Positions 60,697 through 64,000 of a DNA stretch of 64,000 nt are shown one piece after another. How positions within the stretch are numbered: position 1 is the first letter of the stretch; each line of letters starts with the position of its first letter. Location: positions 372,001 to 436,000 of the forward strand of contig CAWFQA010000002.1 of the NCBI GenBank assembly GCA_963817855.1. The letters are read 5' to 3'. The notes beneath the pieces are model-generated. The model ran no database searches. It was not told the origin of the DNA and was given only the letters and a program-made list of their open reading frames with translations. Both the position numbers and the translations under genes were made by a program. The stretch is from JAKAAZ01 sp963817855. Its GTDB lineage: Bacteria > Acidobacteriota > Terriglobia > Terriglobales > Acidobacteriaceae.

Positions 60697-63471
60697 TTAT
60701 CGCGTGTCTCCCGTCGAAGCCGTGCCGGTCTGCTTGGAGCGCTCTTCTTCCACCGCTGCCTGCGCCGCCGCAAGGCGCGCCGTCAGCAATCGGAACGGGG
60801 AACACGAAACGTAATTCAGTCCGACCCTGTGGCAGAACTTCACCGACTCAGGTTCTCCGCCATGCTCGCCGCAGATGCCAACCTTTAGCGTCGGCCGTGA
60901 CTCGCGCCCCTTGATCGTCGCGGATTTCACCAGCTGGCCCACGCCCTCCTGGTCCAGCACCGCGAATGGATCCTGCTTGAAGATTCCCTGACCGATATAC
61001 GCCGGCAGGAACTGGTTGATGTCGTCACGAGAGATGCCGAACGTCGTCTGCGTCAGGTCGTTGGTCCCAAAGCTGAAGAATTCCGCTTCCTTCGCGATCT
61101 GGTCGGCCACCAGCGCAGCGCGCGGCAGCTCGATCATCGTTCCCACCAGATACTCCACCGACTCGCCCTTTTCAGAGAAAACCTGTCGGGCGATGCGGCG
61201 AACAATCGCCGCCTGGTTCTTCATTTCTTCAATCGTGCTGATCAGCGGAATCATCACTTCCACCTTCACATCCTTGCCCGACTTCTTGACGCCGACCGCC
61301 GCCTCAAAAATAGCGCGTGCCTGCATCTCGGTCACCTCAGGAAAAGTAATCCCCAAACGGCAACCGCGCAGTCCCAGCATCGGATTCGTCTCGTGCAGCT
61401 CTTCCACGCGACGAAGCAAGGTGTGCAGCGTTTTCAATTTTGGCGAACGCGGCTTGGTAATTTCCAGGCGCGCAATTTCCACCAGCAGATCTTCCCGCTT
61501 GGGAAGAAATTCATGCAGCGGCGGATCCAGCAGTCGCACCGTTACGGGCAGGCCATTCATCGCCTTGAAGAGTCCGGTAAAGTCCGCCCGCTGCATCGGC
61601 AACAACTTCTTCAACGCCGCCTGCCGTTCTTTCAAGTTGTTCGCCAAGATCATCGCCTGCATGTGCGGCAGCCGATCCTTCTCGAAGAACATATGCTCGG
61701 TGCGGCAAAGTCCAATGCCTTCCGCGCCGAACTGGATCGCCTGCTTCGCATCGCGAGGAATATCAGCGTTGGCGCGAACACGCAGCTTGCGCAGCGGATC
61801 AACCCACGACATGAAGCGCACCAGCGTGGGATCGTCCGGGGAAGCGGGCAGTATATCCAGCTTGCCGAAGATCACGCGGCCGGTGGTTCCGTCCATGGAA
61901 ATCCAGTCGCCCTGCTTCAGCACCTTACCGCTGACGCGCATTTCCTGTTTTTTTTCACTCACGTTGATGTCGCCGGCGCCGGCCACGCAGCATTTACCCA
62001 TGCCGCGTGTCACTACCGCCGCGTGGCTGGTCATACCGCCGCGCGCCGTCAAAATGCCGGCCGCAACTTCCATGCCCGCGATGTCTTCCGGCGTCGTTTC
62101 CGAGCGCACCAGGATCACCGACTTCATGCTGCCATTTTGCGAATACTTCACCGCATCTTCCGCGCTGAAAACAATTTGTCCCACCGCCGCACCGGGCGAA
62201 GCAGGCAAGCCCGTCGCTAGCACTTCAATCTTCTTGCCCTTCTCGTCCAGGCGAGGGACAAGAAAGTCGTACAGCTGATTCGGCTCAACCCGGAAGATGG
62301 CTTCCTTTTCCGTGATCAGCTTCTCATCCACCATGTCGATCGCAATGTGCACCGCAGCCAGACCTGTGCGCTTCGCGTTGCGGGTCTGCAGCATGTACAG
62401 CTTGCCGTCTTGAATGGTGAATTCGAAATCCTGCACGTCGCGGTAATGCTTTTCCATCTTGCTGGTCAGGGTCTGTAGCTGGTGGTACACATGCGGCATT
62501 TGTTTTTGCAGGTCGCTGATCGGCTCCGGCGTACGAATGCCGGAAACCACATCTTCACCCTGCGCATTCAGCAGGTACTCGCCGAAAAACTTGTTCTCGC
62601 CGGTCGCAGGATTGCGCGTGAAACCGACGCCGGTTCCGCTGGTCTCTCCCAGGTTGCCGAACACCATGGCCTGAACGTTGACGGCGGTGCCCAGCATGTC
62701 ATCAATCTGGTTGATGCGGCGATAGGTCTTGGCACGGGTGTTGTTCCACGAACGGAACACGGCATCGCGGGCCATCACCAGCTGCGTATGCGGGTCCTGG
62801 GGAAAATCCATCTTGGTGTGCTTGCGCACCAGCGTCTTGTATTGCGCAATCACTTCCTGGAGCGCTTTCGCATCCAGGTCCATGTCCAGCTTGACGCCTT
62901 TCTTCTTCTTGATGCCGTCAAAGACTTCTTCAAAAAATGCCTTGTCAATGTCCAGGACAACGTTGCCAAACATCTGGATCAAGCGGCGATACGAATCGTA
63001 GGCAAAGCGGGGATTGCCGGTGTTCTTGGCCAGCGCCTCGACTGACTTGTCATTCAGTCCCAGGTTCAGGATGGTATCCATCATGCCCGGCATGGAAAAC
63101 TTTGCGCCCGAACGCACCGAGACCAACAGCGGATTCTCGCCCTGTCCCAGCTTCTGACCCTGTAGCTTTTCCAGCCGCTGCAGCGCGGCATCCATCTGCG
63201 TGTCGATGTCCGGGCTCAGTCCGCCCCTCATATATTCGCGGCATGCTTCCGTCTGGATGGTAAAGCCCGGAGGCACGGGCAATCCAACGTTGGTCATCTC
63301 CGCCAGGCCCGCGCCTTTGCCGCCCAGCGTTTCCTTCATGGTGCCGTTGCCTTCCGCGGACCCTCCGCCGAAGAAATACACGTACTGCGTCGTGGCCGGC
63401 TTCGAACTCGCCGAACCATTCTTGCCGTTTACCGTTGCTCTTCTTGGAACCTCTACGGTACTCGCACTCAT
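60697..63471 (-). CDS. ppdK: Pyruvate, phosphate dikinase
   Basis: A 924-residue enzyme interconverting pyruvate, ATP and phosphate with PEP, AMP and PPi. The N-terminal ATP-grasp domain has GGKGAGLAEMTNVGLPVPPGF and MDTILNLGLND. The phosphohistidine domain carries the catalytic His in GGMTSHAAVVTRGMGKCCV. The C-terminal PEP/pyruvate barrel has GLCRTEHMF and the catalytic Cys in GICGEHGGEP. The ATG at 63471 has GAGG 9 bases upstream; the frame runs back to 63645 across a terminator-like hairpin and is not used. It could drive gluconeogenesis from the acids and acetyl-CoA made by the catabolic genes here. Confidence 0.96.
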   Translation of the reverse strand: MSASTVEVPRRATVNGKNGSASSKPATTQYVYFFGGGSAEGNGTMKETLGGKGAGLAEMTNVGLPVPPGFTIQTEACREYMRGGLSPDIDTQMDAALQRLEKLQGQKLGQGENPLLVSVRSGAKFSMPGMMDTILNLGLNDKSVEALAKNTGNPRFAYDSYRRLIQMFGNVVLDIDKAFFEEVFDGIKKKKGVKLDMDLDAKALQEVIAQYKTLVRKHTKMDFPQDPHTQLVMARDAVFRSWNNTRAKTYRRINQIDDMLGTAVNVQAMVFGNLGETSGTGVGFTRNPATGENKFFGEYLLNAQGEDVVSGIRTPEPISDLQKQMPHVYHQLQTLTSKMEKHYRDVQDFEFTIQDGKLYMLQTRNAKRTGLAAVHIAIDMVDEKLITEKEAIFRVEPNQLYDFLVPRLDEKGKKIEVLATGLPASPGAAVGQIVFSAEDAVKYSQNGSMKSVILVRSETTPEDIAGMEVAAGILTARGGMTSHAAVVTRGMGKCCVAGAGDINVSEKKQEMRVSGKVLKQGDWISMDGTTGRVIFGKLDILPASPDDPTLVRFMSWVDPLRKLRVRANADIPRDAKQAIQFGAEGIGLCRTEHMFFEKDRLPHMQAMILANNLKERQAALKKLLPMQRADFTGLFKAMNGLPVTVRLLDPPLHEFLPKREDLLVEIARLEITKPRSPKLKTLHTLLRRVEELHETNPMLGLRGCRLGITFPEVTEMQARAIFEAAVGVKKSGKDVKVEVMIPLISTIEEMKNQAAIVRRIARQVFSEKGESVEYLVGTMIELPRAALVADQIAKEAEFFSFGTNDLTQTTFGISRDDINQFLPAYIGQGIFKQDPFAVLDQEGVGQLVKSATIKGRESRPTLKVGICGEHGGEPESVKFCHRVGLNYVSCSPFRLLTARLAAAQAAVEEERSKQTGTASTGDTR

Positions 63472-63586
63472 CGGAAATCCTCGCTCCTGTTTCTTCCGCG
63501 GACCGCACTCGGGGTGCGTCCGGCAATCTCCACTCGGTTCAGGACCGGCTCGCCGCGGCAAGCCCGCCCCAGTGTTCCTAAACTCC

Positions 63587-63615
63587 AAAAACAAACGCCG
63601 GCTGAAAAGCCGACG
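63587..63615 (-). terminator. Terminator-like hairpin in the ppdK leader
   Basis: On minus, CGTCGGCT and AGCCGGCG (8 bp, one G-U) with loop TTTC, followed by TTTGTTTTT. It lies 116 bases before the ppdK ATG. It either ends a short upstream transcript or acts as an attenuator. Confidence 0.6.
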
Positions 63616-63781
63616 CTCTAAATTACGCCAGAAAAGTGCGGGCAAAGCCGCCGGAACTACTTCCGCATCGGACCCTTGAAAGGTCTGTCGGTGCTGTCAT
63701 TCGTGCGTCTCTCTTGTTCAATGTCAAAGGTTTCGCTTTCAATATGTTCTCATGCCAGGCGGCCTTCGTTTGTGTTCGCTG

Positions 63782-63859
63782 TCACACGGAGGTTGCACAC
63801 CGCGCGGAAGGACAGCTCCAAGGCCTCGCCGGGACGCAGCAACTGAACTCAATTCTCAT
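63782..63859 (-). CDS. Possible 25-residue small protein or leader peptide
   Basis: ATG at 63859 with GGAGGG 7 bases upstream; the frame reads MRIEFSCCVPARP and stops at 63782. A neighbouring frame from the same place reads LLRPGEALELSFRAVCNLRV and ends at 63750, and looks more protein-like, so a frameshift within a ~36-residue protein is possible. No family is known. Confidence 0.25.
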   Translation of the reverse strand: MRIEFSCCVPARPWSCPSARCATSV

Positions 63860-64000
63860 TTTATTCCCTCCGATCGAAAGCCGAAAAGGGGCTGGCGTGT
63901 GCCCCACGCTTCAGCCCGCCATTCCCCGGGTTAGTGGGCCTTGCAGTCCGGGAATCCTACAGGCGAAAGCTGCGAATCTTCAAATTCGGCAAAGTGCGCC

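Larger units (their letters stand above)
63472..64000. other. 529-base region upstream of ppdK
   Basis: Contains the hairpin at 63587-63615, a TTGACA on minus (63723-63728) with a weak ACGAAT 17 bases downstream, and a 25-codon frame at 63782-63859 behind GGAGGG. No full gene is supported; the window ends before the next one. Confidence 0.45.

Overview
The window looks like a chromosomal segment of an Acidobacteriota genome, probably class Terriglobia. The basis is inference from gene content: two very large Oar-like TonB-dependent receptors with an N-terminal carboxypeptidase-regulatory domain, many secreted plant-polysaccharide glycosidases, a FadN-type beta-oxidation operon, and the base composition. 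No rRNA, tRNA, CRISPR array, phage gene, transposase or plasmid function was found.

Layout. 1-1.4 kb: the end of a GH36-like alpha-galactosidase and a small secreted protein. 1.5-6.6 kb (minus strand): etfB-etfA-etfD-cobB, the electron transfer flavoprotein, its membrane FeS quinone reductase and a sirtuin. 6.8-17.3 kb: an acyl-CoA dehydrogenase on plus, then a seven-gene minus-strand run hpd, FAH-family hydrolase, hmgA, flavin reductase, FadB-like, thiolase, acyl-CoA dehydrogenase. It joins tyrosine catabolism to beta-oxidation and diverges from phhA (phenylalanine hydroxylase, 17.6 kb). The acyl-CoA dehydrogenases would pass electrons to EtfAB and on to EtfD, so 2-18 kb forms one catabolic module. 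18.4-28.2 kb: housekeeping and regulatory genes (phoU, MarR, PilZ plus response regulator, thiD, rlpA, a beta-helix protein, a 59-residue zinc ribbon, a CPBP membrane protein, accA, a VTT-domain protein).

28.3-51 kb is a carbohydrate-use region. It holds TonB receptor 1 with an SDR and a formate/nitrite-type channel, uxaC, and a GH3-GH39-rhaM-fucose-isomerase-CBM9 operon. TonB receptor 2 diverges from that operon. A ROK kinase faces a GH42 and mannose-6-phosphate isomerase pair. 51-64 kb: trmJ, an amino-acid permease, an outer-membrane barrel protein, xylB-glpK, a secreted small protein, a serine hydrolase and ppdK.

A striking feature is the number of single-base frameshifts. etfA, thiD, TonB receptor 1 (one each) and the fucose isomerase (two) are all restored by removing one base, in each case at or close to a CCC run on the plus strand. 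Real gene decay and residual assembly indels both fit; the clustering at the same context favours the second. Regulatory signals that stand out are a 7-9-7 palindrome between hpd and phhA, an 8-9-8 palindrome before the small secreted protein, facing promoters between GH3 and TonB receptor 2 with an AACCGGTT palindrome in one spacer, four strong intrinsic terminators, and a two-copy REP-like palindrome.
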